DNA of 64,000 nt, taken from contig NZ_JACVPF010000001.1 of NCBI RefSeq assembly GCF_018882055.1, positions 186,001 to 250,000 of the forward strand, in the 5' to 3' direction. Within the stretch, counting starts at the first letter, position 1. Each line of letters starts with the position of its first letter. The notes beneath the pieces were generated by a model. That model was not told the origin of the DNA. It saw nothing but the letters and a program-made list of their open reading frames with translations, and searched no databases. The translations under genes and the position numbers were made by a program. Below are positions 46,744 through 57,654 of the stretch, in pieces. This stretch comes from Polynucleobacter sp. es-MAR-4 (GTDB taxonomy: Bacteria > Pseudomonadota > Gammaproteobacteria > Burkholderiales > Burkholderiaceae).

Positions 46744-47652
46744 CTATAAGCCGCCACCAAAACGGTATTGCCAAGAAATACCATACAGGTCGTAGCTATT
46801 GTTAGTCCTGGAGTAGGCACCAGTGCTGGCAGATAGCCGAACTGAATTATGTTTGCTTACTGGGTAGGACATCGTTGTCCCAAAACGCCAGTTCTCTTGA
46901 TTTCCGCTAATTGGGTTTCCATTCAGATAGGATTGCCCACCAGTGAAGTAGGTAGCATCTGCAGAGATCCAGGCGGTATTCTGAAAGTAATAAATTGCGT
47001 GTGTCTGCGTTGAATAGACCGGGTTCTGGGATAGTGAGTTGCCACCCATGAAGTCAGTATTGCTGGTGTAAAAAATACCTGCGCCAGCTAACTCTAATCT
47101 CCAGGGACCAAGGGCTTTAGAAACACCTAAACCCGGCTGCACAAACCAACGATTGGCCCCCACATTAATCAGTTGGTTATCGTCATACTTACCCCAGGGT
47201 ATCGATGCTGCAAGGCTCGCACCAACAATGAGATCTTGTTGATAGTTCTTAAATTCATCCAAGCTTAAGGCTGGCGCGCCGTAGAGATTAATTGCTGCCT
47301 TGATGAGTGGGTCAGATAGACCTTCAGTGCTTGCGTTGACTGTTCGTCCGCCAATGGAGCTTGATCCAGTGAGTTGACCATAAGGCAGGACTAGCGTGAT
47401 TTTTCCGGATTGGCCGCCTGCATCAAAGATATGGGTAAGGCCCATAACTTCACTGGTCAATGTGTAATTACCGGCCTTTGCTTGTGCGATGCCGGCGCTG
47501 ATGAAATTAATTCCTACTGGTGCGTTGGAATAAGTACGCGCCTCGATTTCTTGTGCAAATGAAAGACTTGAAAATAAGGAGCCAATACCCAGCAACAAGT
47601 ACAGAGCTAGCGCAAAAATCCTGCCCTGTATTAATGAGGATGACTTGAGCAT
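46744..47652 (-). CDS. Outer-membrane channel, phenol-degradation MetA-like (COG4313 type)
   Basis: 302 residues with a Sec signal (LALYLLLGIGSLFSSLSFAQ) and alternating polar/aromatic beta-strands throughout, ending in a C-terminal WQYRFGGGL. The family is found in aromatic-compound and hydrocarbon clusters, where it is thought to import hydrophobic substrates. It converges on fadD with 4 bases between, and 21 bases separate it from the upstream membrane-protein gene. A role in lipid or hydrocarbon uptake is inference. Confidence 0.8.
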   Translation of the reverse strand: MLKSSSLIQGRIFALALYLLLGIGSLFSSLSFAQEIEARTYSNAPVGINFISAGIAQAKAGNYTLTSEVMGLTHIFDAGGQSGKITLVLPYGQLTGSSSIGGRTVNASTEGLSDPLIKAAINLYGAPALSLDEFKNYQQDLIVGASLAASIPWGKYDDNQLINVGANRWFVQPGLGVSKALGPWRLELAGAGIFYTSNTDFMGGNSLSQNPVYSTQTHAIYYFQNTAWISADATYFTGGQSYLNGNPISGNQENWRFGTTMSYPVSKHNSVRLSASTGAYSRTNNSYDLYGISWQYRFGGGL

Positions 47653-47673
47653 TGAGGCTGTATTACTGCAGTC

Positions 47674-48213
47674 TTATTGGCTTGATGTCGGTTTCTTGCC
47701 AAACAAAATCTCTAGAGTGGCATTGCTGCCAAGCATGATGCTCATGCCCGTCAACAGTAAATAGGGCCATACAATTAACCAGTACACAATTGACATTGCC
47801 ACTACGTGTAATGGATTGGATTGGCCAAACTCAGTCATAGAGATTAAGAAGTCTTTTCCATGGATTAGTCCATGAACTCCAGCTTCTAGGTAATTCAAGC
47901 CCAAAACAACCAGCAGATAAACTACGGACTCTAAAAATAGTGAGCTCACGACACCATGCTTCCTGTCCACTTTGATCGGGAATGCGGCCTGAGCAACTAG
48001 CATGAACTTAGCGCAAATCGCTGCCTTAAATAGTGCAAAACCGAAAATGGATAAAGGAATGGGTCTTTCATCTAGGGATGTTGCCCCCAAAAAAGCCAGA
48101 GCACAAAACCAAGTTCCAAAGTAAAGAGTCAGCTGAAATGCTTTAATAAACTCTTCCTTCACCTTTTGTTTAAAGGTGTGCTCATGTGCTGAGTTTGGAG
48201 AAGTTGCGTTCAT
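47674..48213 (-). CDS. Membrane protein of unknown function
   Basis: 179 residues with about four predicted membrane helices (around 30-50, 57-78, 92-112 and 142-166) and short charged termini. PFAM-type signatures are not evident to me. It is on the same strand as the outer-membrane channel, 21 bases upstream of it. trhP is 22 bases upstream of this gene. A shared transcript is plausible. I cannot assign a function. Confidence 0.75.
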   Translation of the reverse strand: MNATSPNSAHEHTFKQKVKEEFIKAFQLTLYFGTWFCALAFLGATSLDERPIPLSIFGFALFKAAICAKFMLVAQAAFPIKVDRKHGVVSSLFLESVVYLLVVLGLNYLEAGVHGLIHGKDFLISMTEFGQSNPLHVVAMSIVYWLIVWPYLLLTGMSIMLGSNATLEILFGKKPTSSQ

Positions 48214-48235
48214 GAAAGCTTTCTAGGATATTGGA

Positions 48236-49537
48236 TTAGCAGTTACTGCAAGAGCCGCCAACTTCAACAGGAGCGGGTTCATTGGTATAGCGAGCAATAA
48301 ATGCGTGCTTACTCTTGAGTGGCAACTTGATCCAAACAAAGTGACCTGATCCTGGGGCAACATCAATAGGTTCGCCTTTGAGATTCCACATAGCATCAAG
48401 CACCATGTCTTGGTTGCCTTCAGGTTCAATGATCTCTAATTTATCGCCTAGGGAGAAGCGGTTCTTTACATCTACCTTGACACGACCAGAGGCTTCATCA
48501 ATTTCTAGTGTTTCGCCAACATAGAGGCTTCTGCCTGATAGGGAGTGGCCGCGCATATAGAGCTGATATTCTTTATCGTGATGACGCTCATAAAAGCCAT
48601 CGGTATAGCCACGATTTGCAAGACCCTCAAGATTGCCAATGAGGGACATATTCATGGGGCGACCAGCTACTGCATCATCAATCGCAGTGCGGTAAGCCTG
48701 GCAAGTGCGAGAAACATAATAGGGTGACTTCGTGCGGCCCTCAATCTTGAATGAGTCCACACCCATTTTGGTCAAGCGCTCAATATGCTCAATTGCACGC
48801 AAATCTTTGGAGTTCATGATGTAAGTGCCATGCTCATCTTCTTCCATGGGCATTAAATCATCTGGACGACGTGCCTCCTGAAGAAGGACTACATCTCCGC
48901 TAGTATTTTGTTGGCCTGGTTTGACCTTGTAATCCCAGCGGCAGGCATTAGTGCAGGCGCCTTGATTAGAGTCGCGATGTGACATGTAGCCCGATAGTAA
49001 GCAACGACCAGAGTAGGCAATGCATAAAGCGCCATGAACAAATACTTCTAATTCCATTTCTGGACAGTCTTGACGAACTTCTTCGATTTCATCAAAAGAA
49101 AGCTCGCGTGACAGAATGACGCGACTGATACCAACAGAGCGCCAGAATTTCGCAGAGGCGCCATTCACTGTATTGGCCTGAACCGATAAATGAATGGGCA
49201 TATCTGGCCAAGCTTCTCTAGCCATCATGATGAGGCCCGGATCTGACATGATCATTGCATCGGGCTTTAATGCAACTACAGGATCCATGTCCTTAATATA
49301 GGTGCGCGTCTTACCGCCATGAGGCAGCAAGTTAGAGACGAGATAAAACTTTTTGCCTAAAGCATGGGCGGTATCAATACCTTCTTTGAGCGTTTCCATT
49401 TTTCCGAAGTCGTTATTGCGCACTCGGAGGGAATAACGTGGCTGTCCGGCATAAATAGCGTCGGCACCAAAGTCAAAGGCAGTGCGCAACATGGAAAGGC
49501 TGCCGGCAGGGGCTAGAAGTTCTGGAATCTTAGTCAT
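48236..49537 (-). CDS. trhP: tRNA 5-hydroxyuridine synthesis protein TrhP (U32 family)
   Basis: A U32 'peptidase-like' Fe-S protein. E. coli TrhP (YegQ) hydroxylates U34 of tRNAs using prephenate. The ATG at 49537 gives MTKIPELLAPAG and 433 residues. An ATG nine codons earlier is possible. Characteristic stretches are GADAIYAGQPRYSLRVRNND, LSVQANTVNGASAKFWRSVG, and the Cys-rich FVHGALCIAYSGRCLLSGY with NQGACTNACRW. The C-terminus ends GGSCSNC, two more Cys. Confidence 0.92.
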   Translation of the reverse strand: MTKIPELLAPAGSLSMLRTAFDFGADAIYAGQPRYSLRVRNNDFGKMETLKEGIDTAHALGKKFYLVSNLLPHGGKTRTYIKDMDPVVALKPDAMIMSDPGLIMMAREAWPDMPIHLSVQANTVNGASAKFWRSVGISRVILSRELSFDEIEEVRQDCPEMELEVFVHGALCIAYSGRCLLSGYMSHRDSNQGACTNACRWDYKVKPGQQNTSGDVVLLQEARRPDDLMPMEEDEHGTYIMNSKDLRAIEHIERLTKMGVDSFKIEGRTKSPYYVSRTCQAYRTAIDDAVAGRPMNMSLIGNLEGLANRGYTDGFYERHHDKEYQLYMRGHSLSGRSLYVGETLEIDEASGRVKVDVKNRFSLGDKLEIIEPEGNQDMVLDAMWNLKGEPIDVAPGSGHFVWIKLPLKSKHAFIARYTNEPAPVEVGGSCSNC

Positions 49538-49759
49538 GGGAGCTATTTTAGTGAATACAGGCATTCTTGGTCGATTTGCAGCAATACCAAGCTCAGGAAG
49601 CCGCCAGCCATGGGTTTATAACGGCTTTCCAGGTAAATAACCCAGCATGAAGAGTATCCTACGGGGTCTGTGGCCAGCTTGTAAAAACGAACAAGGCACC
49701 TTCCCTTGAGCTGTCCATTCGAAATTGAAGGCATTTATTAAAGAATCAGAAAGAACGCA

Positions 49760-50344
49760 ATGACAAAACTCACATCCAAGCCGATCCTAAAAAAAGCCAG
49801 CGGCATTCTGGCGCAAGAGTTTGCGTTACCAAAAGACATCGCCTGGGCTTGGGTTACCTTATTGCTATCTCAAGAAGAACAAAAGCGCGATAGTGAAGAA
49901 AAACGCTATGCCCGTATTGCAGAATTCGAAGCCTGGATTACTGAGCTCAATTTACCAGTTGATCCCAAAAATCCCGCAGGTGCTGCAGTAAGTCCAGAGT
50001 CAGTAAAGAATTCCGCCAGAAATGTATTTGAGTGGCCTCATGAGTACATCTTTGATGAGCCGGTAGTTGCCAAGCACCCAGACTCCAAGATGACTTACAG
50101 CGATACGATTACTAAACCAATCTTGGATGCTATTAAAGATGCGGGCGGGTCTGATGATCGCCCAGCATTGATTGCTATATTGGAAGGCTACGCAAAAGAA
50201 GGTAAAGAGCCATTTGCCAATGTGACGGCCGAAGGAATTGAGTGGAAGGGCAGTAATTGGTCAGAGGGGGATAAGTTGAATCTACTCACCATCAAAACCC
50301 TCAATAACCGTCTAGCCAATCTACGTAAAAAGGGATTGATCTAA
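49760..50344 (+). CDS. Conserved-looking protein of unknown function
   Basis: 194 residues, soluble, with no signal peptide or membrane helix. It begins MTKLTSKPILKKASG and contains a mostly helical body (AWAWVTLLLSQEEQKRDSEE) and a C-terminal basic end NNRLANLRKKGLI. I recognise no domain. Codon use and a clean terminator downstream (50370-50405) support a real gene. The 195-base spacer before it holds only a weak minus-strand frame. Confidence 0.75.
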   Translation: MTKLTSKPILKKASGILAQEFALPKDIAWAWVTLLLSQEEQKRDSEEKRYARIAEFEAWITELNLPVDPKNPAGAAVSPESVKNSARNVFEWPHEYIFDEPVVAKHPDSKMTYSDTITKPILDAIKDAGGSDDRPALIAILEGYAKEGKEPFANVTAEGIEWKGSNWSEGDKLNLLTIKTLNNRLANLRKKGLI

Positions 50345-50369
50345 AGCTGGTCACTTCATCACAACATAA

Positions 50370-50405
50370 AAAGAAAAAACCATCTAAAAAGGTGGTTTTC
50401 TTGTG
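50370..50405 (+). terminator. Intrinsic terminator
   Basis: The stem AAAACCATC / GGTGGTTTT with a TAAAAA loop is followed by CTTGTG and preceded by an A-rich run. It is 30 bases after the 194-residue gene. Confidence 0.7.
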
Positions 50406-50513
50406 ATTAAGGGCGTCGCATCATATTGAGATCGGTGTATATCAAGCTTATATATTGGCTCGTATTTGATATTTATTACAATAACCATCACCTTTAATTA
50501 GAAAGTAAATAAT

Positions 50514-51221
50514 ATGAAAAAGCTGACTGGTTTTGCGCTTGCATTTTTTATGAGTTCTGTAGCAATGGCTCAGCAATCATTTGATGGCTTTTATGGTCAG
50601 GTTGCGCTTGGTTATGAAAATGCTATGGGTAGCTCTAAGAATACTTCAGAGACTTTCTCTAATAATCCTTCCCGTAGCTACCCATTAGTAACTTCAATCT
50701 CCAATATAAATACATTCACTCAAAATTTTGGTCTTGGGTATACAGCTAAAGTTACAGATAAATTTTTATTGGGTATTGGGGGTGATTTCAATCCAATATC
50801 TAGCAGCAGCGCTAACTTTGAGCTTTCAAATGCTGATTTGGGACCAGGTTCGGCCAAGAACTCCTATAAGACTACAAATACTTACAATATTTTTCTAACA
50901 CCTGGATATGCCATTAATAGTCAGGGCATGATTTATGCAAAGGCTGGCTACTCAGCTACACAAGTCAAGCTTAATTCTGGTGCGGGTTCGACCTCTCCTG
51001 GCCAGGTTGACTCTTACAATCTGAATGGATTTATTGTTGGAGCTGGTTATAAGCAGTTTATTGTGGGCAACCTCTATGGATTTGTTGAGGGGAATTACAC
51101 TAAATACCAGTCAAAAGATACATCATCAACATCCCCTTATGGATCCATTTCTACAACGACCACTAGTAATCTAGGTTTGAGTACCTATAACTTTCTGGTC
51201 GGTATAGGCTACAAGTTCTAA
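50514..51221 (+). CDS. Outer-membrane beta-barrel protein
   Basis: 235 residues: a signal peptide (MKKLTGFALAFFMSSVAMAQ) then eight or so amphipathic beta-strands rich in Gly, Ser, Thr, Asn and Tyr. It ends FLVGIGYKF, and a C-terminal Phe is the BAM recognition signal. It resembles OmpA/OmpX-type small porin-like barrels without a peptidoglycan-binding domain. The mature part is Ser/Thr/Asn-rich. The substrate or role is unknown. A terminator follows. Confidence 0.85.
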   Translation: MKKLTGFALAFFMSSVAMAQQSFDGFYGQVALGYENAMGSSKNTSETFSNNPSRSYPLVTSISNINTFTQNFGLGYTAKVTDKFLLGIGGDFNPISSSSANFELSNADLGPGSAKNSYKTTNTYNIFLTPGYAINSQGMIYAKAGYSATQVKLNSGAGSTSPGQVDSYNLNGFIVGAGYKQFIVGNLYGFVEGNYTKYQSKDTSSTSPYGSISTTTTSNLGLSTYNFLVGIGYKF

Positions 51222-51236
51222 TCTGATTAGAATCTT

Positions 51237-51264
51237 GATGGGGGCTTAATTGCCCCCTTTTTTC
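51237..51264 (+). terminator. Intrinsic terminator after the outer-membrane barrel gene
   Basis: The 6-bp GGGGGC / GCCCCC stem with a TTAATT loop is followed by TTTTTTC, 16 bases after the stop. Confidence 0.93.
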
Positions 51265-51302
51265 ACATCCCCGTGGTAGATCCTGGCTAATACACACCAA
51301 TG

Positions 51303-51338
51303 AAAAAACCCTGTAGCTTTATGGGCATACAGGGTTCT
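51303..51338 (-). terminator. Intrinsic terminator of tRNA-Asn
   Basis: On the minus strand, AACCCTGTA pairs with TACAGGGTT across a 12-base loop and is followed by TTTTTT, directly downstream of the tRNA. Confidence 0.85.
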
Positions 51339-51342
51339 AATT

Positions 51343-51418
51343 TGGCTCCTCGACCTGGGCTCGAACCAGGGACCTACGGATTAACAGTCCGGCGCTCTAC
51401 CAACTGAGCTATCGAGGA
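51343..51418 (-). tRNA. tRNA-Asn (GUU)
   Basis: A 76-base cloverleaf on the minus strand: acceptor TCCTCGA / TCGAGGA, anticodon loop CTGTTAA (anticodon GTT), TTCGAGC T-loop, and encoded CCA. thiD begins 22 bases away on the other strand. Confidence 0.97.
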
Positions 51419-51439
51419 ATAAGCCGATATTATAGCAAG

Positions 51440-52324
51440 ATGAAATCATCTACTCCAAGTTCTCTACAGATCCCTAAAGTATTGACCATCGCCGGGTCCG
51501 ATAGTGGCGGCGGCGCGGGCATCCAGGCGGACCTTAAAGTCATTACAGCCCTTGGTGGATATGGGATGTCGGTCATCACCGCCATCACTGCTCAGAACAC
51601 TTTAGGGGTGAGCCGGATTCAGGATATAGACCTGGATGTGGTTGAGGCTCAGATCGATGCAGTATTTATAGATATTGGCGTAGATATCGTCAAAATCGGC
51701 ATGTTGGCCAGCCCAGAAATTGTCCGAACCGTGGCATCAGCCCTCAAGCGCCACGGAGCCAAAAGAATCGTCTTGGACCCTGTATTAAGAGCTACATCAG
51801 GTGCCAGTCTTGGTGGTGACGATACCGCCCAAGCCATGATTGCGGATTTATTCCCAATGGCAACATTAATTACCCCCAATCTCGAGGAGGCTGGCCTTCT
51901 TCTAGGGCGTGAGCTTACTGGTTCAGTGGATTTTAAATTAGCAGCAGAAGAGTTACTCGAGATGGGTCCTCAGGCAGTCTTGATTAAGGGCGGTCATCTC
52001 GATACTACCCATACTCAACTGACGGATTTTCTGATGTGGCGAACTATGGAAGATGGTCTTGAAGTGGTTCAGTCAAAAGAATTCAAACACTACCGCGTCA
52101 ATACAGCCAATACCCATGGCACCGGTTGCTCTTTGGCATCCGCTATTGCAACCTATTTAGCAGATGGTCACGATCTCTCTCATGCAGTTGCTAAAGCTAT
52201 CTCTTATGTTGAAGCTGGCCTAGAAGCAGGGCGTTTCTTGAGTATTGGCGAAGGTCCTGGTCCACTGTGGCATATGCATGATTTCTATAAAACAGCATTG
52301 CCGGAAGAAGAGAGTAAGTATTGA
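51440..52324 (+). CDS. thiD: Hydroxymethylpyrimidine/phosphomethylpyrimidine kinase
   Basis: This enzyme phosphorylates HMP and HMP-P to HMP-PP for thiamine synthesis. The 294 residues of ribokinase fold contain [16 protein letters not shown] (substrate loop, about 18-33) and the anion-hole/catalytic segment [17 protein letters not shown] (about 224-240). It is on the plus strand, outside the TPP-riboswitch operon, and converges on thiE with 21 bases between. How it is regulated is not clear from the sequence. No riboswitch precedes it. Confidence 0.94.
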   Translation: MKSSTPSSLQIPKVLTIAGSDSGGGAGIQADLKVITALGGYGMSVITAITAQNTLGVSRIQDIDLDVVEAQIDAVFIDIGVDIVKIGMLASPEIVRTVASALKRHGAKRIVLDPVLRATSGASLGGDDTAQAMIADLFPMATLITPNLEEAGLLLGRELTGSVDFKLAAEELLEMGPQAVLIKGGHLDTTHTQLTDFLMWRTMEDGLEVVQSKEFKHYRVNTANTHGTGCSLASAIATYLADGHDLSHAVAKAISYVEAGLEAGRFLSIGEGPGPLWHMHDFYKTALPEEESKY

Positions 52325-52345
52325 ATGAAGACCAGGCCTAATGCT

Positions 52346-53272
52346 TTAGGTTTTCATTAATTCTTGCAATCGTTTTACTGCAGCCTTAGGGTCGCTCGCA
52401 CCATTAATGGCTCTGACAACAGCAACTGATCCCACGCCGCTTTGTGCGACCGCATGAATACTGCTTTCATCAATGCCACCAATCGCCACTAATGGGTAGT
52501 GGTTCATTAATTGAGTGTACTTATATAAACGCCCCAAACCCTGTGGAGCAGTTTCCATCTTCTTCAAATTTGTTGGAAAGACTGCACCCATTGCGATATA
52601 GCTTGGGCAGAACCGATCGGCATACACCATCTCCGCATAGCCGTGCGTGCTTAAGCCCAGTCGTAGACCTTCAGACCGAATGACATCCAAATCTGCAGTT
52701 GCTAAATCTTCTTGCCCCAAGTGAATACCGTAAGCACCAGCCTCAATTGCCTCTTGCCAGTAGTCGTTTATAAAAAGCAAAGTCCTGCTGCCTTCAACTG
52801 CTGCAACTGATTCTTTAATTTGATTATTAATAAGCTTTTTGTCTTCTGATTTAAGGCGTAACTGAACTGTTGGTACCTCAGCATCAACCATTCGCTTAAT
52901 CCAGTCAGCGTCGGGCATCACGGCATATAAGCCTAAACGCTTTGGACACTCTGCAAAAGCTTTGGGGTTCATGTTGCGCGTCCAAGGAAGCAAATCAAAA
53001 TGCTCTGGTCTGGACGGCCATTTAAAGGGATTAAAGCCACCATCTTGATGAACCATGCGGGACCAGGCCTTGCCTAATACCTTGGCATCACATTCGATAA
53101 ACCCCATCTCAATAGCAGCTAGCATGCCTGCTAACTCGTAGTGATCGGCAGCGTGCTCATTATCAATTTTGGGTGGAGGCGATGACATGCTGTATGCCGG
53201 AATGGGCAGACATAAATCCGCTTTGCTGTGGGCTGCAACAATTTGATCTGCCAGGTCGCGAACTAAGCTCAT
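52346..53272 (-). CDS. thiE: Thiamine-phosphate synthase with N-terminal extension
   Basis: ThiE joins HMP-PP and thiazole phosphate. The TIM-barrel core begins about residue 112 (RLGLYAVMPD) and has GIHLGQEDL, GLSTHGYAEM, YIAMGAVFPTNLKK and GGIDESSI, all family motifs. The first 110 residues are an extension without a ThiE counterpart. They resemble a shortened, decayed remnant of a ThiD-like domain (LADQIVAAHSKADLCLP and ELAGMLAAIEMGF), but I rate that comparison only as possible. It is last in the riboswitch-controlled operon, 12 bases after thiG. Confidence 0.9.
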   Translation of the reverse strand: MSLVRDLADQIVAAHSKADLCLPIPAYSMSSPPPKIDNEHAADHYELAGMLAAIEMGFIECDAKVLGKAWSRMVHQDGGFNPFKWPSRPEHFDLLPWTRNMNPKAFAECPKRLGLYAVMPDADWIKRMVDAEVPTVQLRLKSEDKKLINNQIKESVAAVEGSRTLLFINDYWQEAIEAGAYGIHLGQEDLATADLDVIRSEGLRLGLSTHGYAEMVYADRFCPSYIAMGAVFPTNLKKMETAPQGLGRLYKYTQLMNHYPLVAIGGIDESSIHAVAQSGVGSVAVVRAINGASDPKAAVKRLQELMKT

Positions 53273-53284
53273 CCGTATTGCTCT

Positions 53285-54103
53285 TTAGCTTTGATGCCAA
53301 AAAGGCGTGCCAACTAGAGGTGTGCTGGCTTGCGCTGATTGTTGGGCTTTCATGGCACCGGAGAGATAAGCGGTGCGACCAGCATCGACTGACATTGCAA
53401 ACGCTTTAGCCATCGCCACGGGATCATCAGCAAGTGCAACCGCAGTATTCAGCAGCACTCCATCAAAGCCCCATTCCATGACACTACATGCATGTGACGG
53501 AAGGCCTAAACCCGCATCCACCAGAAGCGGCACTTTCAAGCGGTCACGCAAGAGTTTTAATGCGTAAGGATTTAAAGGTCCTTGACCAGTGCCAATTGGG
53601 GCAGCCCAAGGCATCACCGCTTGGCATCCAACATCAACTAAACCTTGGCACAAGATGAGATCTTCCGTGCAATATGGCAAAACCTTGAAACCATCCTTAA
53701 TTAAAGTTTCTGCTGTAGAAACTAAACGCAAAGTATCAGGCTGCAATGTGTAGTCATCGCCGATGAGCTCTAACTTAATCCAATTCGTTTCAAATACTTC
53801 ACGAGCCATCTGGGCGGTAGCAATTACCTCTTTTGGGCTGTGACAGCCTGCAGTATTTGGCAAAACCGGTACAGCCATTTTCTTTAAGAGATCCCAAAAA
53901 CCGGAGTGAGCTTCTGTAGTTGCAGTGCCTTGCCTGCGCAGGCTCACAGTGATCATTCCAGGATTAGATTGCTTCACAGCATTCTCTAAAACTTGCGGAG
54001 AAGGGTAACGCGAAGTTCCTAGCAATAAACGGCTAGCAAATGACTCTCCATACAGAACCAGTGGATCTGCAGTATTGAGAGGGTTTGGTAATGGAGCTGT
54101 CAT
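53285..54103 (-). CDS. thiG: Thiazole synthase
   Basis: ThiG builds the thiazole ring from DXP, dehydroglycine and ThiS-thiocarboxylate. The 272 residues contain the conserved [31 protein letters not shown] and [15 protein letters not shown], and GLGLPSHA of the phosphate site. The ThiS gene is 41 bases upstream. It is fourth in thiC-thiO-thiS-thiG-thiE. Confidence 0.95.
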   Translation of the reverse strand: MTAPLPNPLNTADPLVLYGESFASRLLLGTSRYPSPQVLENAVKQSNPGMITVSLRRQGTATTEAHSGFWDLLKKMAVPVLPNTAGCHSPKEVIATAQMAREVFETNWIKLELIGDDYTLQPDTLRLVSTAETLIKDGFKVLPYCTEDLILCQGLVDVGCQAVMPWAAPIGTGQGPLNPYALKLLRDRLKVPLLVDAGLGLPSHACSVMEWGFDGVLLNTAVALADDPVAMAKAFAMSVDAGRTAYLSGAMKAQQSAQASTPLVGTPFWHQS

Positions 54104-54144
54104 GTAAATAGATTGCTTATATAGATTTTTTATTCGTAGCTGAA

Positions 54145-54342
54145 TTAGCCGCCAGTTACAGGTGCAATGACTTCCATCTCATCACCTTCACGCAATGTCT
54201 CTTCGGCATGCCTGGTCTTGGGAACAAATTCATAATTGATCGCAACAGCAAACGGTGGCTTTGCATCAATTAGTAACAACACATCATCAATGGTGCTGTT
54301 CTCTGGAACCTCTTTGGCAACTTGGTTCACCATTATGCGCAT
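54145..54342 (-). CDS. thiS: Sulfur carrier protein ThiS
   Basis: A 65-residue ubiquitin-fold sulfur carrier. It ends in the obligatory Gly-Gly (VIAPVTGG), which is adenylated and thiocarboxylated before ThiG takes the sulfur. Its start overlaps the end of thiO by 10 bases, so translation is coupled. A ThiF-type adenylyltransferase is not in this window. Confidence 0.95.
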   Translation of the reverse strand: MRIMVNQVAKEVPENSTIDDVLLLIDAKPPFAVAINYEFVPKTRHAEETLREGDEMEVIAPVTGG

Positions 54343-55484
54343 GCGCTTAGCTCCTGATTGATTAAGCCTGATACCTCTAAGCCCAATTCAATTGCGGTAG
54401 AACTAGATCCTGCGTTCAGCACCTCTAATGCGCAATCCAAAATAGCCGGCGAGATCATGAAGCCATGGCGATAGAGGCCATTAATCATCATGAGGTCTGC
54501 TTGATCTGATTTGTGATCAACGGATATCTCCGGTAAATTATCTTTGAGCGTAGGGCGACATTGAGTTGCCATTTCTAAAATACGTGCTTCAGCAAAACCA
54601 CTGTGCACGGTATACACCGCACTGAGTAATTCCATGGCGGAGCGCACACTCATTGGAGATAAATCCTCAGATTCGATCTCTGTAGCACCAACAACATAAA
54701 CATCATCTTCCTTAGGGGCGATATAGATCGGATAACGAGGATGGATTAGTCGAGTGGGGCGGCGTAGTTTCACTTCAGGTGCATGTAAACGAATGACTTC
54801 ACCACGCACCCCACGCAAATCTTTGGAATCGTCACCAATCTGTTTCCAGGAATCCTTCGCACCCAAGCCACGACAATCAATCACCCAATCAAAACCATGC
54901 TCTTTGTTACGGAGCTGCTCAGGATTAATGGATTGATTCCAATGACAGGGCACCTTCATTAGAGTGAGCTCAACCAATAAAGCCTCCAGTAACTGGCGGT
55001 TATCTAGCTGACCTTCATTGGGAAGATAAAGTCCCTGAGTAAATCGTTCAGCAACACCCGGCTCGATTTCTGCGAGAGATTGGCTATCTAGTTGAATTGG
55101 CTTAGAGAGCGCCTGATTACGATCGCAATTTCTTTCAAGATGGGAGGTAAAACGTTCTGCATCACTGGCGTCTTGACGGTGCCATAAGATCAAAGTGCCA
55201 TCTTGCTGAAAGTAAACTGGCTTAGCCAATTCATCAATAATTTGCTTCCAACGAGGCAAGCTATGAACACCCATGCGCACCACGTTATCTTCAGTAATCG
55301 CAGATTCCGCTAGTGGAGCCAACATAGCAGCAGCAACTCGTGCGGCCGAATTAGCAGCATCTGAGCCGCCTTTCTCAAACAGCTCAACACGAGCACCGCG
55401 CTTAGCAAGTGCGACCGCTAGCAACCGACCTATAAGGCCGGCGCCAACGATGGCATATTTGCCGCTTGAGAGTGCCTTAGTCAC
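54333..55484 (-). CDS. thiO: Glycine oxidase ThiO
   Basis: An FAD-dependent amine oxidase that supplies dehydroglycine for the thiazole ring. The dinucleotide-binding motif IVGAGLIGRLLAVALAKRGA is at residues 12-31, and a C-terminal NGLYRHGFMISPA segment binds the flavin. The start is a GTG directly after the thiC stop (TAA-GTG), which is why no separate Shine-Dalgarno is needed. It is 383 residues long. Confidence 0.92.
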   Translation of the reverse strand: MTKALSSGKYAIVGAGLIGRLLAVALAKRGARVELFEKGGSDAANSAARVAAAMLAPLAESAITEDNVVRMGVHSLPRWKQIIDELAKPVYFQQDGTLILWHRQDASDAERFTSHLERNCDRNQALSKPIQLDSQSLAEIEPGVAERFTQGLYLPNEGQLDNRQLLEALLVELTLMKVPCHWNQSINPEQLRNKEHGFDWVIDCRGLGAKDSWKQIGDDSKDLRGVRGEVIRLHAPEVKLRRPTRLIHPRYPIYIAPKEDDVYVVGATEIESEDLSPMSVRSAMELLSAVYTVHSGFAEARILEMATQCRPTLKDNLPEISVDHKSDQADLMMINGLYRHGFMISPAILDCALEVLNAGSSSTAIELGLEVSGLINQELSACA

Positions 55485-57560
<2,076 letters not shown>

Positions 57561-57654
57561 TTTCATCCTTAGAGCTAATTTAACCACGAAATCACATGAA
57601 GCAGAGTGAGCAAAATCAAGAATTGAACCAGTGGGTAGATCGAGGGTCAGGAAT

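Noticed and set aside
49543..49734. 63-residue minus-strand open frame in the spacer between trhP and the 194-residue gene
   Set aside because: It overlaps the trhP start, lacks a Shine-Dalgarno and shows no recognisable features. I treat it as chance, although it is worth a database check.
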